Source of the DNA: Tolypothrix sp. PCC 7712
Lineage (GTDB): Bacteria; Cyanobacteriota; Cyanobacteriia; Cyanobacteriales; Nostocaceae
Direction: 5' to 3'
DNA: 64,000 nt
NCBI RefSeq assembly: GCF_025860405.1
Contig: NZ_CP063785.1
Span: 5,519,390-5,583,389 of the forward strand
Below are positions 33,102 to 42,186 of this stretch, in pieces. A program made the translations under genes and the position numbers. Numbering within the stretch: the first letter of the stretch is position 1; each line of letters starts with the position of its first letter. The notes under the pieces were generated by a model. That model was not told the DNA's origin. It saw nothing but the letters and a program-made list of their open reading frames with translations, and made no database searches.

Positions 33102-34057
33102 CCCCTAATTCGCTTCCCCATAAACTTCTCTCGGCTCAACAAAGCGATTCCCAAGGTGACGATACCAATCCCCACACATTGAATCAGGTTTAAAGTTTCG
33201 CTAATTGTTGCCCATGCAACTAAGGCTGTCATGGCTGGGCTACTCGCGCCAATAATAGAGGCGGTAGTTGCACCAATCGAGCGAATCCCTAAATTATTGA
33301 GAGTATGACCGAGAAAACTGACTAAACCCGAAAAAATACTGCCAATCCACATAGGTGTCCAGTCAAGCTGGGCGCTGGGAAGGGGAAATAAGAGTAAACT
33401 CAATCCAGAAAGTATTAGAGTTGAGGCAAAACTAATCCAAGTAAAGGGAACTGGATGGAATTTTTCTAAACATTTTTGGGCGAGGACGTTATAGAAGGCG
33501 TTAAAAATTCCCGCAATTAGGCTGGCGCAAATGCCGATCGCAATGGTATTACTGCTGTTGGTAGCAGAAGATTGGGGAACTGTAAGAACGCTGCCTACGA
33601 GAATAATACCCATAACTAGCCAACTAAAGGAAGTGGGGCGATCGCCAAAGAATTTCCAAGACAGCAGGGCTGTAAACACCGGATAGGTGAAAAATATAGT
33701 GAGTGCAATTCCTGTGGGTATCAAGCCAATGCCAATGTACAGCGCGGTAATGTACAAAAACATGAGTACTCCACAGCCCAAGGCTTGCAGCATCACATCT
33801 CGGCGTTCCTGTCTGAATAAGCTGAGGAATTCTTGCGGAGCAGATGGATATAGCTTGAATGATACAGATGCCATTAGTGGAACCACTAGCAGCATCCGCA
33901 TAAACATTAGTAAGAATGAACTTTGTAAATCTGGTTTAACGTAACCACCAAGTAAAAATAAACTCAGTACGAGATGTTCTGAAAATAAAACTCGGACGGT
34001 AACGTTGTGAAATGACAAAAAAAAGGAGGATAGAAGAACTGTCAGGATGCCCAACAA
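33098..34057 (-). CDS. DMT/EamA-family transporter
   Basis: The 319-residue protein has about ten hydrophobic segments in two repeats, as in EamA transporters (LIPTGIALTIFFTYPVFTALLSW in the first half, SIGATTASIIGASSPAMTALVAW in the second). The substrate is unknown; relatives export amino acids or metabolites. It lies 52 bp downstream of the second flavin monooxygenase gene, so it is probably in the same operon and may export a product or import a substrate. Confidence 0.85.
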   Translation of the reverse strand: MLGILTVLLSSFFLSFHNVTVRVLFSEHLVLSLFLLGGYVKPDLQSSFLLMFMRMLLVVPLMASVSFKLYPSAPQEFLSLFRQERRDVMLQALGCGVLMFLYITALYIGIGLIPTGIALTIFFTYPVFTALLSWKFFGDRPTSFSWLVMGIILVGSVLTVPQSSATNSSNTIAIGICASLIAGIFNAFYNVLAQKCLEKFHPVPFTWISFASTLILSGLSLLLFPLPSAQLDWTPMWIGSIFSGLVSFLGHTLNNLGIRSIGATTASIIGASSPAMTALVAWATISETLNLIQCVGIGIVTLGIALLSREKFMGKRIRG

Positions 34058-34109
34058 GGTAAAAAGTTTCCTTAGCAGCTACTCTTGTGCTTTAACACAG
34101 CCAAAGATA

Positions 34110-35483
34110 TTAAGTCAAAACACTGGCTAATTCTCGAGCAGCTGCATTTGCGGTGAACTGATTTACCGGACGGGGTAAACCAAGATGCTCACGCAGAGTT
34201 TGCCCTTCGTATTCAGTGCGGAATAAACCTCGGCGTTGCAATTCGGGGATGACAAAATCAACAAATTCATCTAAACCACCAGGTAACCAAGGCGGCATAA
34301 TATTGAAGCCATCAGCCCCATCATTTAAAAACCATTCTTCCAACTGGTCAGCAATTTGCTCTGGTGTACCCAAAATTGTCCGGTGTCCCCTTGCGCCTGC
34401 AATCCATAAATATAGTTGGCGGATGGTTAAATTCTCTCGCTGTGCTAAGTCTTTAAGTAGTTGTAAGCGGCTTTTACCGCCGTTCGTATCTAGTAAATCT
34501 GGTAACGGCCCATCTAGGGGATATGATGATAAATCATGTCCAGTTAGTCCGGAAAGCAGACCTACTCCCACAGAGGGATGAATCAAATCTTGTAGTTGCT
34601 GGTATTTTTCCTTCGCTTCTTGCTCAGTGCTACCGATTATCGGAAAGACACCAGGCATAATCTTGAGATTTTCGGGAGAACGTCCATATTTTGCCAGTCT
34701 TCCCTTGACACTTGCATAGAATGCTTGTGCGTCTTTGAGAGTTTGCTGGGCGGTAAATATCACTTCTGCGGTGCGTGCAGCCAGTTCTTGCCCAGCTTCC
34801 GAAGAACCAGCTTGCACAATTACTGGATATCCTTGCACCGGACGGGCGACATTCAACGGGCCGCGCACTGAGAAATGTTTACCTTTATGGTTAGGAATGT
34901 GCAATTTATCAGGATGGAAATAAAGGCCTGATTCTTTGTCACGAATTAAAGCATCATCTTCCCAACTATCCCACAGCTTAGTGACAACCTCTAAAAATTC
35001 TGTGGCTCTTTCATAGCGTAGTGAGTGTTGTAAATGCTCTTCCTGGCTAAAGTTTTTGGCTGCGGCTTCGGCGGCGGAGGTAACGACATTCCACCCAGCA
35101 CGGCCACCACTGAGATAATCTAGCGAGGCAAACTTACGGGCGAGGTGAAAAGGTTCTTCATAGGTAGTTGATGCTGTTGCTACTAACCCAATTTTCTTTG
35201 TCACCACAGACAAAGCCGACAATAAAGTTAGCGGTTCAAAGTGGACGCTAAATTGTCCCGAACGACTAAAAGCTTCTTTTCCCTGTCCTCTATCCCAGAC
35301 GGCTAAACCATCTGCGAGGAATACCATATCAAATTTACCCCGTTCTGCTGTTTGTGCTAGGTGGGTGTAATGCTGAATATTCAACCCTCCGTCTGCTTGG
35401 GCTTCGGGGTGTCGCCAAGCTGCAACGTGATGGCCTGCGTCTGGTAAGAATGCACCTAATCTCAGTTGTTTTTTCTGACTCAT
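34110..35483 (-). CDS. LLM-class flavin-dependent monooxygenase, NtaA/SnaA/DszA type (copy 1)
   Basis: The 457-residue protein belongs to the FMNH2-dependent NtaA/DszA group: LRLGAFLPDAGHHVAAWRHP at the start, GLVATASTTYEEPFHLARKF, LSGGRAGWNVVTS, RGPLNVARPVQGYPVIVQAG and DGFNIMPPWLPGG. Relatives oxidise nitrilotriacetate, dibenzothiophene sulfone and similar compounds, breaking C-N or C-S bonds. It needs a flavin reductase, none of which is seen nearby. It starts 8 bp after the stop of copy 2, so the two are co-transcribed and came from a tandem duplication. Confidence 0.92.
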   Translation of the reverse strand: MSQKKQLRLGAFLPDAGHHVAAWRHPEAQADGGLNIQHYTHLAQTAERGKFDMVFLADGLAVWDRGQGKEAFSRSGQFSVHFEPLTLLSALSVVTKKIGLVATASTTYEEPFHLARKFASLDYLSGGRAGWNVVTSAAEAAAKNFSQEEHLQHSLRYERATEFLEVVTKLWDSWEDDALIRDKESGLYFHPDKLHIPNHKGKHFSVRGPLNVARPVQGYPVIVQAGSSEAGQELAARTAEVIFTAQQTLKDAQAFYASVKGRLAKYGRSPENLKIMPGVFPIIGSTEQEAKEKYQQLQDLIHPSVGVGLLSGLTGHDLSSYPLDGPLPDLLDTNGGKSRLQLLKDLAQRENLTIRQLYLWIAGARGHRTILGTPEQIADQLEEWFLNDGADGFNIMPPWLPGGLDEFVDFVIPELQRRGLFRTEYEGQTLREHLGLPRPVNQFTANAAARELASVLT

Positions 35484-35491
35484 ATTCTTCT

Positions 35492-36862
35492 CTATACAGA
35501 TACACCTGCTAATTCAGCAGAGTTAGCAATATTGTTGAATTGGTTGGCTGGCCTTGGTAGTCCCAAATTTTCCCGCAGTGTTTGCCCTTCGTATTCTGTG
35601 CGGAACACACCCCGGCGTTGTAATTCGGGAATTACCAAATCAACAAACTCTTCTAAACCACCGGGTAAGTAAGGCGGCATAATATTGAAACCATCAGCCC
35701 CATCATTGACAAACCATTCTTCCAACTGGTCAGCAATTTGTTGTGGTGTACCCCAGATAGTTCTATGACCTCTTGCACCTGCGATCGCCAAGTATAATTC
35801 TCTGAGTGTCAAGTTCTCACGATTTGCCAAATCAGATACCAGCTTCAAGCGGCTTTTACTACCGTTAGTATCATCAGGAAATTCTGGTGCAGGGCCATCT
35901 AAAGGATATCCAGATAAATCTTTGCCACCATATACCCATCCCAATAATCCCAAACCTACTAACGGATGAACTAACTCCTGAAGTTGGTCGTATTTTTCTT
36001 TGGCTTCTTGCTCAGTACTACCAATTACCGGAAATATCCCTGGCATAATTTTGAGATGCTCAGGAGAACGTCCATATTTTGCTAATCTCCCCTTGACGCT
36101 GGCATAAAATTCCTGTGCTTCTTTGAGAGTTTGTTGGGCGGTGAATATTACCTCTGCGGTTTGGGCGGCGAGTTCCTGACCAGCTTCCGAAGAACCAGCT
36201 TGCACAATCACTGGATATCCTTGCACCGGACGGGCGACATTCAACGGGCCGCGTACAGAGAAATGTTTGCCTTTGTGGTGCGGAATGTGCAGTTTATCAG
36301 CTTCAAAGTAAACTCCTGATTCTTGATCACGGATAAAAGCATCATCTTCCCAACTGTCCCACAGTTTGGTAACTACATCGACAAACTCTTGGGCGCGTTC
36401 GTAGCGTGTAGCGTGTTCTAAATGCTTTTCTCTGTTAAAGTTCTTCGCTTCGGCTTCCGTTCCAGAAGTAACCACATTCCAGCCAGCCCGACCGCCACTA
36501 AGATAATCTAAGGAAGCAAACTTGCGGGCGATATGAAAAGGTTCGTTGTAAGTTGTGGAGGCTGTTGCCACTAAGCCAATATTGTCTGTCACCGCAGACA
36601 AAGCCGACAGCAGGGTCAGGGGTTCAAAATGTACAAGCTTCCCGTTACGGCTCCAACCCTCAACATCAGAACTGTGATCTCGCACCGCTACCCCATCCGC
36701 CAGGAAAATCATATCAAATTTTCCTCGTTCGGCTGTCTGTGCCAACTGCTTATAATGCTTAAAATTCAAAGGATTTGCTTGCGCTGCGGGATGTCGCCAA
36801 GCCGCAATATGATGTCCAGTCGGATGTAAAAACGCACCCAGTCTCAGCTGTTTTTTACTCAT
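35492..36862 (-). CDS. LLM-class flavin-dependent monooxygenase, NtaA/SnaA/DszA type (copy 2)
   Basis: The 456-residue tandem paralogue of copy 1 has the same blocks (LRLGAFLHPTGHHIAAWRHP, STTYNEPFHIARKF, SGGRAGWNVVTSG, DGFNIMPPYLPGG). Differences cluster in the middle (for example LLGWVYGGKDLSGYPL) where substrate contacts occur, suggesting a different but related sulfur or nitrogen substrate. The two may be partners, as DszA and DszC act in sequence, but both here look DszA-like. It starts 30 bp downstream of the kinase-like gene. Confidence 0.92.
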   Translation of the reverse strand: MSKKQLRLGAFLHPTGHHIAAWRHPAAQANPLNFKHYKQLAQTAERGKFDMIFLADGVAVRDHSSDVEGWSRNGKLVHFEPLTLLSALSAVTDNIGLVATASTTYNEPFHIARKFASLDYLSGGRAGWNVVTSGTEAEAKNFNREKHLEHATRYERAQEFVDVVTKLWDSWEDDAFIRDQESGVYFEADKLHIPHHKGKHFSVRGPLNVARPVQGYPVIVQAGSSEAGQELAAQTAEVIFTAQQTLKEAQEFYASVKGRLAKYGRSPEHLKIMPGIFPVIGSTEQEAKEKYDQLQELVHPLVGLGLLGWVYGGKDLSGYPLDGPAPEFPDDTNGSKSRLKLVSDLANRENLTLRELYLAIAGARGHRTIWGTPQQIADQLEEWFVNDGADGFNIMPPYLPGGLEEFVDLVIPELQRRGVFRTEYEGQTLRENLGLPRPANQFNNIANSAELAGVSV

Positions 36863-36892
36863 TCTCTTCTGTTTCTCCTGTTCATAGACGTG

Positions 36893-37597
36893 TTAGATAG
36901 ATTCTCGTACCTGGCGATTTGCTCTGAAGAAGAGAATAGGTTCTTCTAAATTGTTGTTTTTCACTAAGGCATCAATATGCTGCATAGGATTTGATTCTGC
37001 AAAATAAATTTTTTGTGCAGCATGATAGCGCTGACGATACAAACGGATGGCATTTTCCCAAGACCCAAGTCGAGCCTCATCTCTTTTAACCCCACGCTGC
37101 TCGGCTACCTCAAAATCTGTATCTAGGTAAACACGATAATCAAAGTAAGAAACTAGTTCTGGTCGCAGTAAAAAGCTAGCAGCAAAAAGAAAGATGTCTC
37201 CAGGATTGGCTGACTGCGGCTCCTCTACTACCAAAGCATCTGTTTCTAAGTCAAAACCCCGTGCTTGGTAAATAAGATTACTTCCAGACCCAAGTGGGTC
37301 AAGCACCAGTTTTTTGAGCAACGGATAGTTGTAAGCATCGAAATAATAGCCTTCGGCGGAATCACGACCCTGGCGGTGACGCAAAGAACGAGGGTTATGG
37401 AAATCATCAACAGCAATGTTGACACAGTTTCGCCCACGACTGGTTAGGACTTGCTCTAGCTCCTTAGCAAAGGTGGATTTTCCACTGGCAGTAATACCTG
37501 TTATTGCTACCAGCAAAACACGAGAAGGCACAGACGCAGCACGTTCAATCAGAGTATCAGCTATTATTGCGAGAACAGTTGCACGTGTAGGAGTCAT
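36893..37597 (-). CDS. Uridine-kinase-like P-loop protein
   Basis: The 234-residue protein has Walker A GITASGKST at about residues 32-40, then NIAVDDFHNPRSLRHRQGRD, with the DDFH block typical of the uridine/phosphoribulo/panto-kinase family, and PELVSYFDYRVYLDTDFEVA. The phosphate acceptor is unknown. The length is shorter than phosphoribulokinase and it lacks its C-terminal part. Its place between a TauD-type dioxygenase and a monooxygenase suggests phosphorylation of a small alcohol or sugar product; this is inferred. Confidence 0.8.
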   Translation of the reverse strand: MTPTRATVLAIIADTLIERAASVPSRVLLVAITGITASGKSTFAKELEQVLTSRGRNCVNIAVDDFHNPRSLRHRQGRDSAEGYYFDAYNYPLLKKLVLDPLGSGSNLIYQARGFDLETDALVVEEPQSANPGDIFLFAASFLLRPELVSYFDYRVYLDTDFEVAEQRGVKRDEARLGSWENAIRLYRQRYHAAQKIYFAESNPMQHIDALVKNNNLEEPILFFRANRQVRESI

Positions 37598-37673
37598 AGA
37601 CGACGGTAATCAGCCCAGAAAAATCAGAAGAGGTAGGGTAAAGGAAACAGAGAAATTTCCAGTTCCCAATCGC

Positions 37674-38588
37674 TTATGCTAAAGCTGGTTCGCGGCGGTT
37701 ATATACAGAAGAATCACCTTTGATGGCTTCGCTTTGTTTACCATCAATACCAACTGGGATATCGCCAACGATGGTGATTCGCTGAACATGGCGGGGTTGA
37801 TCGCCGTAATCTGCGATCGCATAATGTTGAGTAGCACGGTTATCCCAGAAAGCTACGTCACCAACTTTCCAGCGCCAACGCACTGTATTTTCTGGGCGAG
37901 TCACATAAGCCTGCAATAATTTGATGATTTCGTCGGATTCATTTTGTGATAAACCCCGAATGCGGCGCACAAAACCACCAATAAATAATCCCCGTTCACC
38001 AGATTCCGGATGAACGCGTACAACTGGGTGCAAGGTTTCGTATACAGTTGAAGTGAAGACATCACGGTAAGCTCTGACTGCTTCTGGTAGATCCACTACA
38101 GCTGCTGCATAGTCATAGGCGTTGCTATGTACTGCCCAAAGTTGATCTGCAAGGTCACGCAATGGAGTTGGTAAATCTTGGTAAGCTGTAACGGAGTTTG
38201 CCCAAATCGTATCACCACCCGATGGAGGAATAACCAACGCCCGCAATACAGAACCAAGCGGCGGACGGTCTACAAATGTCACATCTGTATGCCAGTTATT
38301 CGCACGTGCTACAGTTTTGCTGTAGTTCAGGTCAAGAATTTCTGGGTTATCTGGAAGTGAGGGTACAGTGGGGTGAGCTGTAGTCAATTCCCCAAACCGA
38401 CGAGCAAAAGCTATTTGCTGGTTAGCATCAATATTCTGTTCCCGGAAAAAGATAACTTTGTATTTAACTAAGGCTTTGCGAATATCGCTGATAATTTCAT
38501 CGCTGAGATTACTACTCAAATCTACACCGATAATTTTTGCACCGATACGTCCGGCGATTGGTTTGATATCAAAGTATTTTGAAGTCAT
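37674..38588 (-). CDS. TauD/TfdA-family Fe(II)/2-oxoglutarate dioxygenase
   Basis: The 304-residue protein has the facial triad: HxD in NNWHTDVTFVDRPPLGS (about residues 97-113) and the distal His in DNRATQHYAIADYGD (about 255-269), followed by the 2-oxoglutarate arginine in HVQRITIVGD. The start MTSKYFDIKPIAGRIGAKI is typical of the family. TauD releases sulfite from taurine; AtsK-like members cleave alkyl sulfate esters, and this one could be either. It lies in a leftward run of sulfur-linked oxygenases, 76 bp before the kinase-like gene. Confidence 0.9.
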   Translation of the reverse strand: MTSKYFDIKPIAGRIGAKIIGVDLSSNLSDEIISDIRKALVKYKVIFFREQNIDANQQIAFARRFGELTTAHPTVPSLPDNPEILDLNYSKTVARANNWHTDVTFVDRPPLGSVLRALVIPPSGGDTIWANSVTAYQDLPTPLRDLADQLWAVHSNAYDYAAAVVDLPEAVRAYRDVFTSTVYETLHPVVRVHPESGERGLFIGGFVRRIRGLSQNESDEIIKLLQAYVTRPENTVRWRWKVGDVAFWDNRATQHYAIADYGDQPRHVQRITIVGDIPVGIDGKQSEAIKGDSSVYNRREPALA

Positions 38589-38602
38589 TGTTTTTATCTT
38601 TG

Positions 38603-38715
38603 TATTGGGGATTGGGGACTGGGGACTGGGGACTGGGGACTGGGGACTGGGGATTGAGGGCTAGGGGAGAAATTCAATTATCAATGCCCCATGCCCTATG
38701 CCCCATGCCCAATTC
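38603..38715. repeat. Heptamer tandem repeats (GGGGACT; GCCCCAT/GCCCAAT)
   Basis: GGGGATT/GGGGACT units fill 38603-38660, and GCCCCATGCCCTATG-type units fill 38684-38715. They sit between the SDR and TauD-type genes without breaking either. Confidence 0.85.
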
Positions 38716-38716
38716 C

Positions 38717-39517
38717 CTACACCCCTGGCGTACTTCCACCATCAACAATAATCTCTGCGCCTGTAATTGAAGCAGCGAGGTCTGAGACTAAAAATAGTGT
38801 CAATGAGGCAATGTCTTCTGGTTGGGCGATTCTCTTGAGGGGAATAGCTTGTAGAGTTTCGGCTTTTGCTTGCTCAACTGTAATTCCTCGTGCTTGGGCA
38901 TTTTGTTCTGCCAAGCGTTCAGCGCGTTCGGTAGCAGTAGCACCAGGCGAAATGGCATTAATCCGAATGTTGTACTCGGCTAATTCTTTAGAAATTCCCT
39001 TTGTGAAGTTGAGTAAGGCGGCGTTGGTTGTACCACCAGGAAGGAAGCTGGGGCGAGGTGTGCGTCCAGCACCGCCGATAATATTGACGATTCTTCCATC
39101 CCCTCGGCTCTTTTGATGGGGAACAACTGCTTTAACTAGGCGAATGTAGCCCAACAGTTTTAAGTTCCAAGCATCTAGAAATACATCATCGCTGAGGTTG
39201 AGGAATGACCCAGCACGGGCTGACCCAGCATTATTGACTAAGATATCAATCTGACCAAACTGTGCCAGTGTGGTTGAGACAACTTTATCGACGCTTTCTG
39301 CCTGAGTCAAATCTGCGCTGATAGAGATGACTTTCGCCCCTGGTGTCGGTAGGGACTGGATTGCACTCACAGCATTCTCTAATCGTTCGGGGTTACGAGC
39401 TGCAATAACCACATTCACACCTTCACTATAAAGGGCTTTGGCGATCGCTAATCCAATACCCGCACTACCACCTGTGACAATTGCTGTTTTACCTGCTAGC
39501 TTGAGTTCTAAGCTCAT
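38717..39517 (-). CDS. SDR-family protein lacking the catalytic Tyr-Lys pair
   Basis: The 266-residue Rossmann protein has TGGSAGIG (residues 16-23), NNAGSARAG, and a C-terminal IIVDGGSTPG as in 3-oxoacyl reductase-like SDRs. At the active site, where YxASK is expected, it reads FLPGGTTNAAL, so Tyr becomes Gly and Lys becomes Asn. It should bind NAD(P) but cannot use the standard mechanism. It heads the leftward sulfur run and has ACGGTAAA upstream at 39625. A changed chemistry or a binding role is possible. Some other SDR branches also lack this pair. Confidence 0.88.
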   Translation of the reverse strand: MSLELKLAGKTAIVTGGSAGIGLAIAKALYSEGVNVVIAARNPERLENAVSAIQSLPTPGAKVISISADLTQAESVDKVVSTTLAQFGQIDILVNNAGSARAGSFLNLSDDVFLDAWNLKLLGYIRLVKAVVPHQKSRGDGRIVNIIGGAGRTPRPSFLPGGTTNAALLNFTKGISKELAEYNIRINAISPGATATERAERLAEQNAQARGITVEQAKAETLQAIPLKRIAQPEDIASLTLFLVSDLAASITGAEIIVDGGSTPGV

Positions 39518-39997
39518 GAGATGAATTCCTAGATTTGTTGGTCTGGCTATGTACTGTCTGCAACAGATAACCTAGTGATTCTCAACTCCACATAGCTGTG
39601 GCTAGGTTAATGAATTACCTAAATACGGTAAATCAGTAGATTTAATGTATTTTATAACTGTAGAAGAAATTATCATAGACAATCTTAATAATCAAGCACC
39701 GTATAACCGGACTTTTTCAAGCATAATTTTACACATTTAGCTTTTCTAAATATTTGCAAATTGTCTGGTAAACGTTCAAATTTACTATCTAAATTTCGAT
39801 TTTTTATTAAAAATAAAAATCATTTGTGAGGATTATATATTTATCAAAAATATACAGTTTAATATTTATATTTGAATTAGTAGTAATTAAAAATTAATGA
39901 GAAAAGTATACCTAAAATATCAACTTTATTAACTATAATTACACAGTATGAATAATGTATAGTGCATTTTCGTCTAGCGCAATGCACCAACGCAATA
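39518..39997. promoter_or_regulatory. Upstream region of the long leftward operon
   Basis: This AT-rich spacer should hold the operon promoter. ACGGTAAA at 39625-39632 and, on the coding strand, TAAATCTACTG match motifs at 6318-6328 and 6492-6499. No clear -35/-10 pair is seen. The open frame at 39955-40179 is not considered a gene because a MITE-like element overlaps it. Confidence 0.4.
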
Positions 39998-40099
39998 TAA
40001 TACCAATTTTAAAAAGAATGCGACAGATTGTAGGTGCAAGGCACTGCCTTGCCCTCTGGAATATATTGATGTGTCGCAAATATTATTTGATTTGGTATA
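39998..40099. mobile_element. Putative MITE with about 30-bp imperfect inverted ends
   Basis: The left end ATACCAA-TTTT...ATGCGACAGA pairs with the reverse complement of the right end, TATACCAAAT...TTGCGACACA. Between them is AGGTGCAAGGCACTGCCTTG, itself a small hairpin. The 102-bp unit has no gene. Confidence 0.55.
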
Positions 40100-40244
40100 A
40101 AGATGTATTTGCATCTCATAATACCCAGCGAGATAACTTTTTTAGCTGTAGAAGAAGCAAAGACCCTTGTCCTCAATAAAGTTCCGAGAGATGTTTTCCA
40201 TCGCTCAAAATTATTTATTATTTGGCAAAGATGACGAAATACTT

Positions 40245-40685
40245 TTACATTTTCAAACCATTTAATAGATATTTTTCTAGAAAATGATTCACTTCATCAG
40301 CACATAACCCGAGATGAACCTTTTTCCCTGCTGCTTGGAGAATATCTAATCCCTTACCTTGATTGCGCGGATCTGGATCAACTAGCGAGACATATATTTC
40401 TTGAATGCGTGGATCTTTTGCGATCGCCAAAGCACAAGAGGGTGTGCGTCCTTGAAAAGAACAAGGTTCAAGAGTAACGTACATTTGCAAAAACGGTAAA
40501 TCTTGACCTTGAATGTAGCTGAGTGCATCAGCCTCAGCATGGTGCTTTCCTGGTGAATGCGTATATCCTAGTGCTACTATCTCGCCAGTATGGACTATGA
40601 CACAACCTATCGGTGGATTAGGTAAGCATTTTGGTAAAGCTTTTTTGCTGTGAGCTAGAGCAGCCAGCATATATTTATCGTTCAT
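40245..40685 (-). CDS. RibD-like cytidine/deoxycytidylate-deaminase-fold protein
   Basis: The 146-residue single-domain protein has zinc-site blocks HAEADAL (about residues 49-55) and PCSFQGRTPSC (about 74-84), with the RibD-type PNPPIGCVIV before them. It resembles the deaminase half of RibD without the reductase half, so it may deaminate a pyrimidine or be a riboflavin-path fragment. The frame extends to 40754 only by reading through the TnpB element end; ATG 40685 is outside the element. The insertion lies 17 bp upstream and may have displaced the native promoter. Confidence 0.85.
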   Translation of the reverse strand: MNDKYMLAALAHSKKALPKCLPNPPIGCVIVHTGEIVALGYTHSPGKHHAEADALSYIQGQDLPFLQMYVTLEPCSFQGRTPSCALAIAKDPRIQEIYVSLVDPDPRNQGKGLDILQAAGKKVHLGLCADEVNHFLEKYLLNGLKM

Positions 40686-40701
40686 ATTCTTGAATATCTG
40701 T

Positions 40702-42186
40702 TTGACATCCTCCCACCACTGATTCGGAGTACCGAATGCAGTGGGGGATTCCAAAAATCACTTCTTGGATTTCCTCTTTCTTGGACTCGACTTACTTGAG
40801 GGAGTTTCCTCACTCACGCAGAGGTCGATGTCTCCAGAGGCGTTAAGCGTTCCCGTGTGCCCCACGGTACGGGAGCCACTCTCGTGGGCGGCTCCGCCGA
40901 CTTGAGAGAAGTGGCGTAGTCCAATCTCAAGTATGTTTCGTGCAGCATTATGGTCGCGGTCTAATAAGGTTCCACAATGGGGGCAAATATGAGTTCTAGC
41001 GCTAAGGGATTTTTTCACAATCTCACCGCAATTAGAGCAATTTTGGCTAGTTCCATGAGGTGGCACGGCGACCGTGACCACACCAAAAACTTTGCCAAAA
41101 TACTCAACCCATTGGCTAAACTGCGTCCATGCTGCATCACTAATCGACTTGGCAAGGTGTCTATTCCTCACCATGTTCCGCACCTTCAAATCCTCATAGG
41201 CTACCAAGTCGCTAGACTGGACTACGCACCTTGCTGTCTTCACTGCAAAGTCTTTACGCTGCCTACTGACTTTGAGGTGTTTACGAGCCAATTTATTTGT
41301 GAACTTGGCTCTATTTTTGGAACCTTTCTTTGTTTTGGAAAAACGGCGTTGCAGTCGTTTCAAAGACTTCTCGCTCTTGCGAAGGTGTCTAGGATTATCA
41401 ACTGTATTGCCTTGACTATCGGTCAAAAAGTGGTTGAGTCCAACATCAAGCCCAAGAGTTTTACCTGTTGGTTCTCGCTTTTCAATTCGTTCTTGGTCAA
41501 TGCAAAACTGCGCGTAGTAGCCATCAGCGCGACGCACAATCCGCACTCGCTTGAACTGTTTCAACTGGTAGAAGTGCAAATCACGGGTTCCCCAGAGTTT
41601 GAAAGTTCCTGCTTGAAAACCATCGTTAAAAGTTATATAGCGACGGTCATCAGAGAGCTTCCATCCAGATGTTTTATATTCAACACTCCCATGCGTCTGT
41701 TCTTTTTTGAACCGTGGATAACCTTTCAAACCTGGTTTGGATTTCTTGCAATTATCAAAAAATCTAGCAATTGCACTCCACGCTCTTTCGGCACTAGCTT
41801 GTCTAGCCATCGAGTTGAGTTTGCTCGCCCAAGGAAAATTTTCGTCGGCAGCGAGTACAGCGCAATAAGCACTCAACTCATATCTGCCGATATCCCGGTT
41901 GTCCATCCAGTACCTCAGGCAAGCATTACGGACAAAACGAGCAGTTCTAATCGCCTCATCCAGCGATTGATACTGCTCGTTTGTTCCTTCAAGTTTTGCC
42001 TCAAATACCAGCATTATTACGTTAAACTTATTGACGTAATGATATCACAAATATTGCTAAAAACTCAACTACCCTTTGCCCTGTCAAACCTACGGTTTGA
42101 TTCAGTTAAGGGTGTTTCGTTTTTAGCCAACAATTCATCTCGCCGCCACAACGAAGTTTGGCGGCGAGATGAATTGTTGTTTTTAG
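40702..42186 (-). mobile_element. IS200/IS605-family TnpB-only element (second)
   Basis: The 1485-bp element, read on the minus strand, starts just after GATTAC, has a left-end hairpin with a 21-bp stem (arms 42129-42149 and 42159-42179, CAACAATTCATCTCGCCGCC and its inverse), and ends GGATGTCAA. The right end has a long hairpin with inner arms ATTCGG/CCGAAT. The TTAC target and TCAA end match the element at 8165-9524. No tnpA is present. Confidence 0.85.
40758..42014 (-). CDS. tnpB: TnpB RNA-guided nuclease of second IS200/IS605 element
   Basis: The 418-residue protein is intact in all catalytic parts: GLDVGLNHFL (D), VAYEDLKVRNM (E), the zinc ribbon CSNC...CPHC and DRDHNAARN (D). About 65 extra residues follow the last motif, ending in a basic tail PRKRKSKK. 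It is distant from the TnpB at 8205, so the two elements are not recent copies. The guide RNA is expected to reach into the flank starting ACAGATATTCAAGAATATGA, next to the deaminase gene. Confidence 0.92.
   Translation of the reverse strand: MLVFEAKLEGTNEQYQSLDEAIRTARFVRNACLRYWMDNRDIGRYELSAYCAVLAADENFPWASKLNSMARQASAERAWSAIARFFDNCKKSKPGLKGYPRFKKEQTHGSVEYKTSGWKLSDDRRYITFNDGFQAGTFKLWGTRDLHFYQLKQFKRVRIVRRADGYYAQFCIDQERIEKREPTGKTLGLDVGLNHFLTDSQGNTVDNPRHLRKSEKSLKRLQRRFSKTKKGSKNRAKFTNKLARKHLKVSRQRKDFAVKTARCVVQSSDLVAYEDLKVRNMVRNRHLAKSISDAAWTQFSQWVEYFGKVFGVVTVAVPPHGTSQNCSNCGEIVKKSLSARTHICPHCGTLLDRDHNAARNILEIGLRHFSQVGGAAHESGSRTVGHTGTLNASGDIDLCVSEETPSSKSSPRKRKSKK

Noticed and set aside
34216..36829. 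Several plus-strand frames of 60-120 residues across the monooxygenase genes
   Set aside because: All are antisense of the two paralogous monooxygenases and recur at matching positions because the genes are duplicated.
39955..40179. 74-residue plus-strand frame
   Set aside because: It overlaps a MITE-like palindrome and has no family match or ribosome site.
40686..40754. Upstream start for the RibD-like deaminase (MESPTAFGTP...)
   Set aside because: Most of it is encoded by the right end of the TnpB element. It may be translated, but it is not the native start.
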